DNA of 64,000 nucleotides from a virus: IMG/VR virus record IMGVR_UViG_3300036768_000843, positions 1 to 64,000 of that record; one strand, 5' to 3'. Shown piece by piece: positions 32,814 to 40,789 of this stretch (position 1 is its first letter; each line of letters starts with the position of its first letter). The notes under the pieces were generated by a model. It saw only the letters and a program-made list of their open reading frames with translations, ran no database searches and was not told where the DNA came from. The position numbers and the translations under genes were made by a program.

Positions 32814-33098
32814 ATGAGCGCAGCAGCATACAATCGGGGCTCCCGGCGCATCTCCGCTGAAGCGGATGTGTGCATGCCGGCCCTCACGACCCGTGCAGAC
32901 CGTCAGGCGTACAGGGACGCGATCAGACAACTGCGGGATCAGATCGCTGAGCTGGAGCGCAATTTGCGCCGCTGCCGTCGTGCGCTCGCGGCCGAGCGTG
33001 CTGGGCGAGAGGCTCTCCGTCAGCGTTGCATTGAAGCGGAGCAGAAGTACGACTACAGCGTCGGTATTCTCTGCAAGAAAGCATTTCCGGAAGACTGA
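32814..33098 (+). CDS. small coiled-coil protein
   Basis: A 94-aa protein with AGAAGAGGAAGAG upstream. Residues 27-85 (RDAIRQLRDQIAELERNLRR and so on) form a strong heptad coiled coil. Possibly a particle assembly or regulatory protein; family not recognised. Last gene of the 29768-33098 run. Confidence 0.7.
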   Translation: MSAAAYNRGSRRISAEADVCMPALTTRADRQAYRDAIRQLRDQIAELERNLRRCRRALAAERAGREALRQRCIEAEQKYDYSVGILCKKAFPED

Positions 33099-33206
33099 CC
33101 GCGCCGCCCCGTCAAGCTGGGACACAGGAGGTGCCGCCTCTCGATCCCGCTGCCGGGCTAGGGCTGGCTCTCGCGTTCGCGACAAAGCGCGATTAGAATT
33201 CCAACA

Positions 33207-33407
33207 ATGCCGCCTGCCAAGAAGCAATCTCCTCGCCGCTCCAAGCTGCGTCTACGGCATGTCCACGTGGTCGTCGACGAAGCGCTGTATGCCTCGCTCG
33301 AAGCTCACGCACGCAAGCTCGACGGACTGCCACGCACGGCCGCTCGTGCGCCGAATTTCTCGGCCGCAGCTCGTGACGCCTTGCGACGGGGCCTCGGCCT
33401 GGCCTAG
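33207..33407 (+). CDS. ribbon-helix-helix-like small protein
   Basis: A 66-aa protein. A basic head is followed by LRHVHVVVDEALYASLEAHA, then a second helix (FSAAARDALRRGLGL). Strand-helix-helix of this size suggests an RHH-type DNA-binding protein, perhaps a repressor of the adjacent control region. Its 3' part is duplicated at 33661-33732. Confidence 0.6.
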   Translation: MPPAKKQSPRRSKLRLRHVHVVVDEALYASLEAHARKLDGLPRTAARAPNFSAAARDALRRGLGLA

Positions 33408-33415
33408 GATGGGCC

Positions 33416-33619
33416 ATGCCGCGCCGGCGCAATCCGCCACTCTGGGACGTGTACTGGAAAGACTTCGCGACGGCGTCCCGCGTCGCGACCGACTTCTACG
33501 AAGACACTGGCTGCGTCGCCCGAATCCGTAGGGTTCGCGAGGGATACGGTGTGTACGCACCGCGAGACTGCCCCAGGCCGGGCGGACGCCGACGACGTAT
33601 CAAGCCGCCGAAGTCGTGA
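33416..33619 (+). CDS. small basic hypothetical protein
   Basis: A 67-aa protein with aromatic-rich centre (WDVYWKDFATASRVATDF) and a basic tail. It lies 8 bp after the RHH-like gene. The DNA around its start (end of the RHH gene plus the ATG) is repeated before the gene at 33747. Confidence 0.6.
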   Translation: MPRRRNPPLWDVYWKDFATASRVATDFYEDTGCVARIRRVREGYGVYAPRDCPRPGGRRRRIKPPKS

Positions 33620-33660
33620 CTATGAGCAGAAGCAGAGGCTCCGACTGGCCGACGGCAGAT

Positions 33661-33732
33661 GCACGCAAGCTCGACGGACTGCCACGCGCGGCTGCTCGCG
33701 ATGCCTTGCGACGGGGCCTCGGCCTGGCCTAG
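33661..33732 (+). pseudogene. 3' fragment of the ribbon-helix-helix-like gene
   Basis: Twenty-three codons matching the end of 33207-33407, with an internal deletion and the same TAG and flanking CCTAGGAT-GGCCAT. No start of its own. A relic of tandem duplication. Confidence 0.75.
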
Positions 33733-33746
33733 GATAGGCCATAGCA

Positions 33747-34124
33747 ATGCCGCACCGGCGCGATCTACAAAGCGTGTACTATGCAGTGACTTGGACTTGG
33801 GACACGGGGCCGATCACTGTGTACCTAGGCAGCTTCTCCTCCGTCGAGGACGCGGAAGAAGCGTTCAATCGCCTCGATCACCTCGCCCTCATCGAGAGGG
33901 CGGCGGACGATTTTGGATTCTTCGACGAGGAACTGTCAGAAGAAGAAGCCGACGAGGCGCTCCGCGCAGAAGGTGCGTTGCGCGCCCGGGACATGGGGGC
34001 AGGTTGGTGGCTCTGGGAGTTCCCGCCGAAATTACAGCTCTGGGAACTCTCGCCGGAAGAGATCCGGCGGATGCCGGAAGGGATCCGGCGGTACGCCGAA
34101 GGTAGAGCAGGACGTCGACGGTAG
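33747..34124 (+). CDS. hypothetical acidic protein
   Basis: A 125-aa protein starting MPHRRDLQSVYY. Residues 20-50 (ITVYLGSFSSVEDAEEAF) resemble a small alpha-beta domain; an acidic helix (DEELSEEEADEALRAE) follows, then a basic tail. The last six codons are written in the first iteron of the array at 34102, so gene end and iteron overlap. Confidence 0.65.
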   Translation: MPHRRDLQSVYYAVTWTWDTGPITVYLGSFSSVEDAEEAFNRLDHLALIERAADDFGFFDEELSEEEADEALRAEGALRARDMGAGWWLWEFPPKLQLWELSPEEIRRMPEGIRRYAEGRAGRRR

Positions 34125-34251
34125 AGCAGGACGTCGACGGTAGAGCAGGACGTCGACGGTAGAGCAGGACGTCGACGGTAGCAGGACGTCGACGGTAGAG
34201 CAGGACGTCGACGGTAGAGCAGGACGTCGACGGTAGAGCAGGACGTCGACG
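34102..34251. repeat. eight 19-bp iterons, candidate replication origin part
   Basis: Eight head-to-tail copies of GTAGAGCAGGACGTCGACG; the fifth copy lacks two bases (17 bp). Each holds the palindrome CGTCGACG. Unit length and clean head-to-tail order match plasmid iterons bound by an initiator protein; the function is inferred. Confidence 0.85.
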
Positions 34252-34255
34252 GTAG

Positions 34256-34541
34256 AGATCCCGGGCTGGCCCCCGGCTGGCCCCGGCTGGCCGGCCCCCG
34301 GCTGGCCCCGGCTGGCCCCCGGCTGGCCGGCCCCCGGCTGGCCCCGGCTGGCCCCCGGCTGGCCCCGGCTGGCCGGCCCCCGGCTGGCCCCGGCTGGCCC
34401 CGGCTGGCCGGCCCCCGGCTGGCCCCGGCTGGCCCCGGCTGGCCCCGGCTGGCCCCGGCTGGCCCCGGCTGGCCGGCCCCCGGCTGGCCCCGGCTGGCCC
34501 CGGCTGGCCCCGGCTGGCCGGCCCCGGCTGGCCTCCGGCTG
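34256..34541. repeat. GC-rich minisatellite of CCCCGGCTGG units
   Basis: About 27 copies of a 10-bp CCCCGGCTGG unit, many joined by GGCCGG steps that create GCCGGC and GGCCGGCC palindromes. No plausible gene in either strand; the only open frame is the repeat itself. Part of a 760-bp gene-free stretch (34125-34884). Confidence 0.9.
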
Positions 34542-34542
34542 G

Positions 34543-34630
34543 AAAAGCCCGGTATTTACCGCTAGTTAGGCAGGGCCCCGCCCTTGGACTGGGGTCCCGG
34601 CGCAAAAGCCCTGTATTTATCGATAGTTAG
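34543..34630. repeat. 27-bp imperfect direct repeat
   Basis: Copies at 34543-34569 and 34604-34630, both AAAAGCCC-x-GTATTTA-x-CG-x-TAGTTAG, four mismatches, 61 bp apart. The gap contains GGGGCCCC-like GC-rich sequence. Could be initiator or recombinase sites. Confidence 0.75.
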
Positions 34631-34821
34631 ACCGAATCTATCGAGCGAACCGGTCCGGATCATTCCAGCCGAGAGGCGAAAATGCTAGGAATTTCCGGAA
34701 GTTATAAAATAGTTGGAAAAAAGCTCTCGACAAGTGAACAGGATCAGGGTAGGGTCTGACGGTTATGCTGGTAAAATGCGAACACCTGCGCGGCACCCGA
34801 CGGCTGGGCACGGGAGGTGCC
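34631..34821. other. gene-free, AT-richer stretch upstream of leader
   Basis: Locally AT-rich around 34680-34740 (TTATAAAATAG, GGAAAAAAG) with a TTCCGGAA palindrome near 34690. Suits an unwinding element or promoter between the iterons and the rightward genes. No gene seen. Confidence 0.5.
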
Positions 34822-34884
34822 GCCTCCCGGGCGCACGATTCCCCGCCGGGCGCGGTGCCCGGCGAAAACCGAAAGGATATCAAC
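34822..34884 (+). promoter_or_regulatory. hairpin leader, copy 1
   Basis: About 63 bp ending in the ribosome site AAAGGA. An 8-bp stem (CGCCGGGC/GCCCGGCG) with loop GCGGT at 34844-34864. Nearly the same leader precedes 35377, with the loop in reverse complement. Confidence 0.7.
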
Positions 34885-35292
34885 ATGATCACGCTCCGCG
34901 ATCTCGCCTCCTGCGAGGACATCTCGCTCGACGAGCGCATGTATGTTTTGGGGCGCGCGCTCGCGCAATACGACGAGCTGCGTGCGCGCCTCTATGCCGC
35001 CGAGACGGCGGCCCTCGCGGCGTCGGAGGACGCCGCTAGGGCCGCCGCATGGACCGCTGCGGCAGACGTCGCATGGGCCGCCGCTAGGGCCGCCGCTAGG
35101 GCCGCCCTCAGGGCCGCTGTCCTAGCGGCAGCCGAGACGGACACTGCGTGGGGCGCCGAGATGCGACGCGCGCTCGACCGTGCCGTCGAGTGGCTCGGCG
35201 GCTACGCCGATCAGACCGTCCGGTGGACTGATCACCCTGATCACCCGAGACAGTACTGGATTGGCGCCGTCCCCGTAGCACCGTCCCCGTAG
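34885..35292 (+). CDS. Ala-rich helical protein
   Basis: A 135-aa protein starting MITLRDLASCEDISLDE. Residues 40-100 are one long Ala-rich helix, partly from repeats of GCCGCTAGGGCC-type DNA. The end (WLGGYADQTVRWTDHPDHPRQYW) is more structured. Three 14-bp CCGTCCCCGTAGCA repeats span its stop codon. First gene after the candidate origin; shares its leader with the helicase gene, so the two may be coregulated. Confidence 0.7.
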   Translation: MITLRDLASCEDISLDERMYVLGRALAQYDELRARLYAAETAALAASEDAARAAAWTAAADVAWAAARAAARAALRAAVLAAAETDTAWGAEMRRALDRAVEWLGGYADQTVRWTDHPDHPRQYWIGAVPVAPSP

Positions 35293-35308
35293 CACCGTCC
35301 CCGTCCCC

Positions 35309-35376
35309 GCCTCCCGGGCGCACGATTCCCCGCCGGGCACCGCGCCCGGCGGACCGAAAACCGAAAGGAGATCAAC
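35309..35376 (+). promoter_or_regulatory. hairpin leader, copy 2
   Basis: Matches copy 1 for most of its length. Stem of 9 bp (CCGCCGGGC/GCCCGGCGG, 35330-35352) with loop ACCGC, then ACCGAAAGGAGATCAAC before the ATG. Confidence 0.7.
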
Positions 35377-37740
35377 ATGATCCTACGACATGCCCATAAC
35401 GTTTGGTGGGCCGAGTGCTCGTACGACGAGCGCTCGGCCCCCAAGGCCGCCGGCCTACGCTGGCACGGCGGCGACTGCCGCGCGGGCTGCGCCGCCTGCG
35501 CAGCCGGCCTCCACCACCGCGTGTGGTGGACCGACCGCGCCGAGTGCGCGGCGCGGCTCGCCGCCTACGCGGACGATGCCGCGCGCGCGGCGCTCGCCGC
35601 GCACGTCGCGACGGTCGCGGCCTCGCACGCGACCGACGCAGAGATCGAGATCCCGGCCCCCGAGGGCCGGGCGTACCTAGGCTATCAGCGGGCCGGGATC
35701 GCGTACGCCGCCGGGCGGCCCGCGACCCTAATCGCCGACGAAATGGGCCTGGGCAAGACCGTCCAGGCTCTTGGAATCATTAACGTTTTAGCCTCGCGGG
35801 GCGAGGCCAAAAACGCGCTGATCATCTGCCCCGCGAGCCTCCGGATCAACTGGGCTCGCGAGGCCCAGCGGTGGCTCACCGGCCCCGCCGCGACGCTCCG
35901 CGTCGCGGTCGTCGAAGAAGACGTCCTCCCCGACGCGGACATCCTGATCGTCGGGTACGAGCGGGCGCGGCGGCCCGCGTGCCACGCCGCGCTGATGGCG
36001 CGGGAGTGGGACCTCGTCGTCGCCGACGAGGCGCACCGCGTCAAAAACCCCAAGGCGCAGCAGACGGTCGCGCTCTTGGGGCGCGAGGGGCGGCGCGGCG
36101 AGCTCGGGGAGCCCGGGCTCGTTAACCGGGCGAAAAAGCTAGTCTTTTTGACGGGCACCCCGGTGCTCAACCGCCCTGTCGAGCTGTACCCGCTCTTGCG
36201 GGTACTCGCTCCAGAAAAGTTCAACAATTTCATGCACTTTGCGCGCCGCTACTGCGGCGCGCACAAGGAGCGCATCCCCGGAGGGCGCGAGGTTTGGCAC
36301 TTCGACGGTGCCACTAACCTCGCGGAATTGCAGGAGATCCTTCGGTCGACGTGCATGGTGCGTCGGCTGAAAGCCGACGTGCTCACCGATCTGCCGCCCA
36401 AGCGGCGGCAGATCGTCGAGCTAGCCCCGAACGGCGCAGCTGCGGCGGTCCGCGCCGAGGCCGATGCCTACGCGCGTGTCGAGGCCACCGTCGCCGAGGC
36501 CGAGGCCGACGCCGAGATCGCCGAGGCCTCGGGCGACGCCGAGGCCTACGCAGCCGCCGTCGCGCGGCTGCGCGCGGCGCACCGCGTCGCGTTCGGCGAG
36601 ATCTCGGCCCAGCGCCACCGCGTGGCGCTGGCCAAGGTCCCGCACGTCGTCGAGCACGTCTGCGACGTGCTCGAAAACACCAATAAAGTCGTGGTATTTG
36701 CCCACCACCACGACGTGATCGCGGAGATCTCGGCAGGACTCCGCGCGGCTGGGCACGGCGTCGTCGTGCTGACCGGCGAGACGTCCGCCGCCGATCGCCA
36801 GGCGGCGGTCGATAAGTTCCAAACCGACGAAAACACTCGCGTTTTCGTCGGGTCGATCGCCGCGGCCGGCGTCGGGTTGACCTTGACGGCGGCGTCGACG
36901 GTGGTCATGGCCGAACTGGCCTGGGTCCCGGCGGATGTGACCCAAGCCGAGGACCGGTGCCACCGAATTGGCCAGACGTCGTCGGTGCTCGTCCAGCACC
37001 TAGTGTTCGATGGGTCGTTGGATGCGCGCATGGCGCGCATCCTGCTGGAAAAGCAGGAGATTTCGGATTCCGTCCTCGACCGCGCGACGGCGGTCGAAGC
37101 GCCGACCGTCCAGGATCGCCCGGCGCGTCCGGCGCGGCGGTACCCCGCCGCGACGGACGAGCAGCGCGCCACGCTCGCGGGCGCGATGCGCACCCTGGCC
37201 CGGTGGTGCGATGGTGCCGTCCTGCACGACGGCGCGGGCTTCGGCCGCGTCGACGTCGCGATCGGCCACCGGCTCGCCGCGCTCACGCGGCCCTACACGG
37301 ACGGCGAGGCCTACCTCGCCGCAAGGCTGGCGATCAAGTACCATCGCCAGCTCCCGACCGAGGTCGTCGAGCTGGCGCGTGCGCTCCTGGCGGCTCCGGC
37401 CCCGGCTCCGGCCCCGGCCCCGGCTTCGGCCCCGGCCCCGGCTCCGGCCCCAGCCCCGGCCCCAGCCCCGGCTCCGGCCCCGGCACCGGCCCCGGCCCCG
37501 GCCCCGGCCCCGACCCCGGCCCCGGCCCCAGCCCCGGCTCCGGCTCCGGCCCCGGCCGCGCCCCGGCAGTGGCGCGGCACCTGGGCGCGCCTGCGATCGG
37601 GCGCGTGGGGGCTGCGGATCGATGGTGATCCACAGCCGGGAGACACCGTCCGCGCGACCCGGCGCGACGGCTCGGCGTCGACGGAGCGGGTGCGTCGGGT
37701 CGTGTGGCGCGGCGACGGCGTCGCGCTGTGCGAGGTGTGA
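35377..37740 (+). CDS. SNF2-family DNA helicase, SMARCAL1/HARP-like
   Basis: A 787-aa protein. The N-terminal 65 residues have a W-x-C/AGLRWH region with CxxxCxxC (GDCRAGCAAC). DEMGLGKT (121-128) is Walker A; DEAH (217-220) is motif II; LTGTPVLNRP is motif III; the second RecA lobe contains GETSAADRQ, ITLTAA-type GVGLTLTAAST and DRCHRIGQ (motif VI). An Ala-Pro repeat linker (about 670-730) leads to a small C-terminal domain (RSGAWGLRIDGDPQPGDTVR). Such phage and plasmid SNF2 enzymes remodel or anneal DNA during replication and recombination. The place after the candidate origin fits. Confidence 0.9.
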   Translation: MILRHAHNVWWAECSYDERSAPKAAGLRWHGGDCRAGCAACAAGLHHRVWWTDRAECAARLAAYADDAARAALAAHVATVAASHATDAEIEIPAPEGRAYLGYQRAGIAYAAGRPATLIADEMGLGKTVQALGIINVLASRGEAKNALIICPASLRINWAREAQRWLTGPAATLRVAVVEEDVLPDADILIVGYERARRPACHAALMAREWDLVVADEAHRVKNPKAQQTVALLGREGRRGELGEPGLVNRAKKLVFLTGTPVLNRPVELYPLLRVLAPEKFNNFMHFARRYCGAHKERIPGGREVWHFDGATNLAELQEILRSTCMVRRLKADVLTDLPPKRRQIVELAPNGAAAAVRAEADAYARVEATVAEAEADAEIAEASGDAEAYAAAVARLRAAHRVAFGEISAQRHRVALAKVPHVVEHVCDVLENTNKVVVFAHHHDVIAEISAGLRAAGHGVVVLTGETSAADRQAAVDKFQTDENTRVFVGSIAAAGVGLTLTAASTVVMAELAWVPADVTQAEDRCHRIGQTSSVLVQHLVFDGSLDARMARILLEKQEISDSVLDRATAVEAPTVQDRPARPARRYPAATDEQRATLAGAMRTLARWCDGAVLHDGAGFGRVDVAIGHRLAALTRPYTDGEAYLAARLAIKYHRQLPTEVVELARALLAAPAPAPAPAPASAPAPAPAPAPAPAPAPAPAPAPAPAPAPTPAPAPAPAPAPAPAAPRQWRGTWARLRSGAWGLRIDGDPQPGDTVRATRRDGSASTERVRRVVWRGDGVALCEV
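37396..37560 (+). repeat. CCGGCC/CCGGCT repeat encoding Ala-Pro
   Basis: Degenerate 6-bp unit repeated more than 25 times, giving a rigid (AP)n linker in the helicase. Confidence 0.9.
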
Positions 37741-37763
37741 TTTTACTCTTCGATGGCAGGAGG

Positions 37764-37832
37764 TTGACACTTGAATAATCGAGATCGCTTACCGTCAACG
37801 TAGCAATCGCCGTCGGCAAACTCGCCGACGGC
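37764..37832 (+). promoter_or_regulatory. TTGACA box and hairpin upstream of AAA operon
   Basis: A perfect TTGACA at 37764 starts a possible promoter, though the -10 is weak. A 9-bp stem (GCCGTCGGC/GCCGACGGC, 37809-37817 and 37824-37832) with a 6-nt loop lies just before the AAAGGAG ribosome site, so it may act at RNA level. Confidence 0.45.
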
Positions 37833-37849
37833 CCGAAAGGAGAACAACC

Positions 37850-39328
37850 GTGCAAGAGATCCTACGCCGCCGCGACGCGGGCTACGCCTGCGTCGCGGTC
37901 GAAACCCCCGAGGAGGAGCGGCTGACCGCCGCGCTCCTTGGGGCCGTCGCAGGTCCCGTCCGCCGCATCGCAGCGGTCGGGGGCCTGCTTGACCTCCGCA
38001 CCCGGGCCGTCGAGGCCCGGGCGTCCTATCCGGACGCCTGGACCTGGATCGCCGGTGAGCGCGACGGTGTGCTGGTGGCCTGCGACTACCAGCACATCGC
38101 CCGTGCTCCGGCGGGCTACCGCCCGCTGCGGGACGCACTCCCGCGCATTCGCGCAATGGGGGCGTACGTCGTCCTCGTCGCCCCGCGTTGGGATCTCCCG
38201 CCGGAGTTGGCGCGGGAAATCCCCGTCCTCTCGTGGGCACTGCCCACGCGCGCGCAACTTACGCGCGCCGCCGAGATCTGCTTGTCCTCGGCCGGGCTGC
38301 CTTCGCCGGCCGAGGACGTTCTTACCGCCGCGCTCGACGCGGCGGCCGGCCTTACGCTCGGCGAGGCCGAGGGAGCGATGGCTCTGGCCATCGCCGAACA
38401 CGGCGCGCTCGATCGCACGACGATCGAGCGCGAAAAGCTCGCGCGCATCCGCGCGAGCGGGTGCCTGGAGGTCGCCCCGGCGGCCACGCTGGGCGACGTC
38501 GGCGGCCTGGCACACCTGCGCCGGTGGATCGCCGACGAGGCGATCCCCGCCGCGCAAGATCCGGATCTCGCGATCCGGGGGATCCTGCTGGCCGGCGTGC
38601 CCGGCACCGGCAAGTCGCTGGCCGCGCGTGCGCTCGGAGCGGCGCTGCGCCGCCCGGTGATCCGGCTGGATCTCGCGGCGACCAAGGGCTCGCTGGTCGG
38701 CGAGTCCGAGCGTCGCATCCGCGACGCACTCGCGACGGTCGAGGCCATCGCGCCGGCAGTCCTGTGGATCGACGAACTGGAAAAGGCCGTCGGGGGATAC
38801 AGGTCGTCGGCGGCGACCGACTCCGGCGTCACCCTCGGCCTGGTCGGGCACCTACTGACCTGGCTCCAGGAGCACCGGTCGGCCGTGACCACAGTGGCCA
38901 CGGCAAACGAGGTCGACGGTCTACCGCCCGAGTTGCTCCGGGCGGGCCGCTTCGACGCGGCGTTCTTCGTCGATCTCCCGACGCCGAGCGAGCGCCGGGA
39001 GATCGCGCTGGTCCACCTGCGACGCTACGCGGCGCAGGGGATCGACATCGCGCCGCTGGCCGACGTGATCGCGTCGGTCAGCGACAGGTGGACCGGTGCC
39101 GAGATCGAGGCGCTGGTCCGTTCGGCCGCCCGGCGCTCGCGGCGGCAGATCGACGCCGCGACGATCGAAGCAGCAGCGCGCGGGATCGTGCCGCTGTCCC
39201 GATCCCGCGCCGAGGAGATCGCGCGGCTGCGCGAGTGGGCGCGCGATCGGTTCCGCGCCGCTGGCGGTGTCGACGTCGAGTCCGCGACGCCGACCGCGCG
39301 GCGCATCCGCGCTGGAGGTGTGCCGTGA
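37850..39328 (+). CDS. Ycf46-like AAA+ ATPase
   Basis: A 492-aa protein with a GTG start after AAAGGAG. The N-terminus (ILRRRDAGYACVAVETPEEE) matches the Ycf46 group, whose N-domain begins with this VxTxEE motif. GVPGTGKS (249-256) is Walker A, AVLWIDELEKA (303-313) is Walker B, and the lid contains ELLRAGRFDAAFFVDLPTP with its arginine finger. A remodelling ATPase; Ycf46 genes often occur with DUF1257 proteins, and one lies three genes downstream. All four genes overlap by ATGA or GTGA and form one operon. Confidence 0.9.
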   Translation: MQEILRRRDAGYACVAVETPEEERLTAALLGAVAGPVRRIAAVGGLLDLRTRAVEARASYPDAWTWIAGERDGVLVACDYQHIARAPAGYRPLRDALPRIRAMGAYVVLVAPRWDLPPELAREIPVLSWALPTRAQLTRAAEICLSSAGLPSPAEDVLTAALDAAAGLTLGEAEGAMALAIAEHGALDRTTIEREKLARIRASGCLEVAPAATLGDVGGLAHLRRWIADEAIPAAQDPDLAIRGILLAGVPGTGKSLAARALGAALRRPVIRLDLAATKGSLVGESERRIRDALATVEAIAPAVLWIDELEKAVGGYRSSAATDSGVTLGLVGHLLTWLQEHRSAVTTVATANEVDGLPPELLRAGRFDAAFFVDLPTPSERREIALVHLRRYAAQGIDIAPLADVIASVSDRWTGAEIEALVRSAARRSRRQIDAATIEAAARGIVPLSRSRAEEIARLREWARDRFRAAGGVDVESATPTARRIRAGGVP

Positions 39329-39600
39329 GTCGGCGCGCGGTCGTCCACGGCGAGCGGCTGGCGGTCGTCCACGACGACCGCTGGATGCCCATTCTCCACG
39401 CGCTCGGGCGCGTGGAGATCGAACGGGCGAGCGATGTCGAGTACGACGCGCTCGCGCAGGAGTGGGTCGCGCGCTATCGCGCGACCGGAGAAGTGATCGC
39501 GCGCGGCGAGCGCCGCGCGGACGTGATCCAAGCGGAGATCGCTTGGATCGAGCGCCGCCTCGCGGCGGCGGCGGCAAACGAAAGTGAGGTGATGCCATGA
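39325..39600 (+). CDS. small protein of the AAA operon
   Basis: A 91-aa protein with a GTG start overlapping the ATPase stop (GTGA). Helical, with ALAQEWVARYRATGEVIARGE and a C-terminal coiled segment (IQAEIAWIERRLAAA). Not recognised. Coupled translation suggests it works with the ATPase, perhaps as an adaptor. Confidence 0.75.
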   Translation: MSRRAVVHGERLAVVHDDRWMPILHALGRVEIERASDVEYDALAQEWVARYRATGEVIARGERRADVIQAEIAWIERRLAAAAANESEVMP

Positions 39601-40277
39601 TCGGTCGCGTACCTGACGGGATCCTCGTGTCCCTGCACACCCGCCTGCACGGCGGGGTGACCTATCAACGCCGCGATCTCGGCGGCGATCAGATCGTCGA
39701 CGGCCAGCGGGTCGTCTCCCGGTGGGAGACGACCAAGATCGTGACCGACGCGGCGGAACTCGCGGCTGCGTCGTCCGTGCGCAGCGCGGCGGGATATCTC
39801 ATTCGCCGCGTGTGCGTGCCAACGCGGTTCGGCCTCGTGTGTCCACTGAGGCACGAGGCCGAGCTGCGCCAGGCAATCGACGAGGCCCGCCGCCTCGTCG
39901 ACGAGCACAACCGTCAGGCGCGCCACGCGCGCGTCGAACTGGGCGTCCTGTGCGGACGGGTCGACGGATCGGCCGCCGAGACGGTTCGCGCAATCGCCCA
40001 AGAGCTGGGCAGCGTCCTGGGCGATCTCCAGGGCGCGGCGGATCGGGGCGACGTCGCGCAGATCCGCGAGGCTGCGACGCGCGCTCGTGGCCTTGTCGCG
40101 ATCCTGCCGGCGGATCTCGCCGCGCAGGTCGAGCAGATCGTCGAGACTGCCCGGGCGCAAGCCCGGGAAATCCGGCGCGACGGCGAGACGTCGCGAGACG
40201 TCGTACCGCTGATCCAAGCCGCACAGCGCGTGATCCGCGTCCGCGCGCGGGACGCGCGGGAGGAGGTGATGTCATGA
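39597..40277 (+). CDS. conserved-type hypothetical protein of the AAA operon
   Basis: A 226-aa protein overlapping its neighbours by ATGA. The N-terminal 90 residues are strand-rich (VSLHTRLHGGVTYQRRDLGG, then ETTKIV). The rest is helical with RQAIDEARRLVDEHNRQARH and a long coil. I recall similar proteins beside Ycf46-like ATPases in phages but no known function. Likely substrate or partner of the ATPase. Confidence 0.75.
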   Translation: MIGRVPDGILVSLHTRLHGGVTYQRRDLGGDQIVDGQRVVSRWETTKIVTDAAELAAASSVRSAAGYLIRRVCVPTRFGLVCPLRHEAELRQAIDEARRLVDEHNRQARHARVELGVLCGRVDGSAAETVRAIAQELGSVLGDLQGAADRGDVAQIREAATRARGLVAILPADLAAQVEQIVETARAQAREIRRDGETSRDVVPLIQAAQRVIRVRARDAREEVMS

Positions 40278-40789
40278 GTCACACAGTGACTGTGCGCGTC
40301 GAGATCCGCGATCTCGACGCGCTGAAAGCGGCGGCCGAGCGCCTGGGTGCCCGCGTGCTCGGCCACGGGACCCACCAGCTCTATCAGGGTCCCGTCACCG
40401 GGTACGCGATCCAGCTGCCCAACTGGCGGTACCCGATCGTCATCGCAGGCGACCAGGTCGCCTACGATGACTACAACGGCGCGTGGGGGCGCGCTTCCGA
40501 CCTCGATCGTCTCCGCGAGGAGTACGCGATCGAGGTCGCGTATCGCGCCGCCCAGGCGCAAGGATGGTACTGCGAGCGCGCGGACGGCGCGCTCCGCATC
40601 TACCATCCCGACGGTGCGGTCCTGCGCGTCGACGCGCAGGGCACCGTGGCCGTCGAGTGTGGCGCGGGGGCCTCGTGCGTCGAGATCTCCGCGCCGATCG
40701 AGCAGGCGCTCGGCCGCGCGCAGGAGCGCGTCCTTGCGCCCGAGTACTACGACGTGCAGGCGCGCGTCGTCGTGCGGGAGGGGGAGTGA
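40274..40789 (+). CDS. DUF1257 (Ycf35)-like protein
   Basis: A 171-aa protein. The start MSHTVTVRVEIRDLDALKAA is the DUF1257 signature (MSH-x-T-x-V-x-T-x-I-x-D-x-x-x-L). LPNWRYPIVIAGDQVAYDDY and the later REEYAIEVAYRAAQAQGW also fit. DUF1257/Ycf35 proteins are encoded with Ycf46-like AAA ATPases in cyanobacteria, plastids and phages; the biochemical role is not known. The stop codon lies within an inverted-repeat arm (40782-40790). Confidence 0.8.
   Translation: MSHTVTVRVEIRDLDALKAAAERLGARVLGHGTHQLYQGPVTGYAIQLPNWRYPIVIAGDQVAYDDYNGAWGRASDLDRLREEYAIEVAYRAAQAQGWYCERADGALRIYHPDGAVLRVDAQGTVAVECGAGASCVEISAPIEQALGRAQERVLAPEYYDVQARVVVREGE

Noticed and set aside
33131-33196. 21-codon frame with GTG start ending LALAFATKRD
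   Set aside because: AGGAG touches the start codon and the end looks like a relic of the 32505 gene.
34102-34541. CRISPR array
   Set aside because: Units are directly adjacent with no unique spacers. The same holds for the pentapeptide-coding repeats at 48200-52340.
33889-34605. Collagen-like GASRGPAG frame over the minisatellite
   Set aside because: A by-product of the 10-bp repeat; no start signal and non-repeat part is antisense to 33747-34124.
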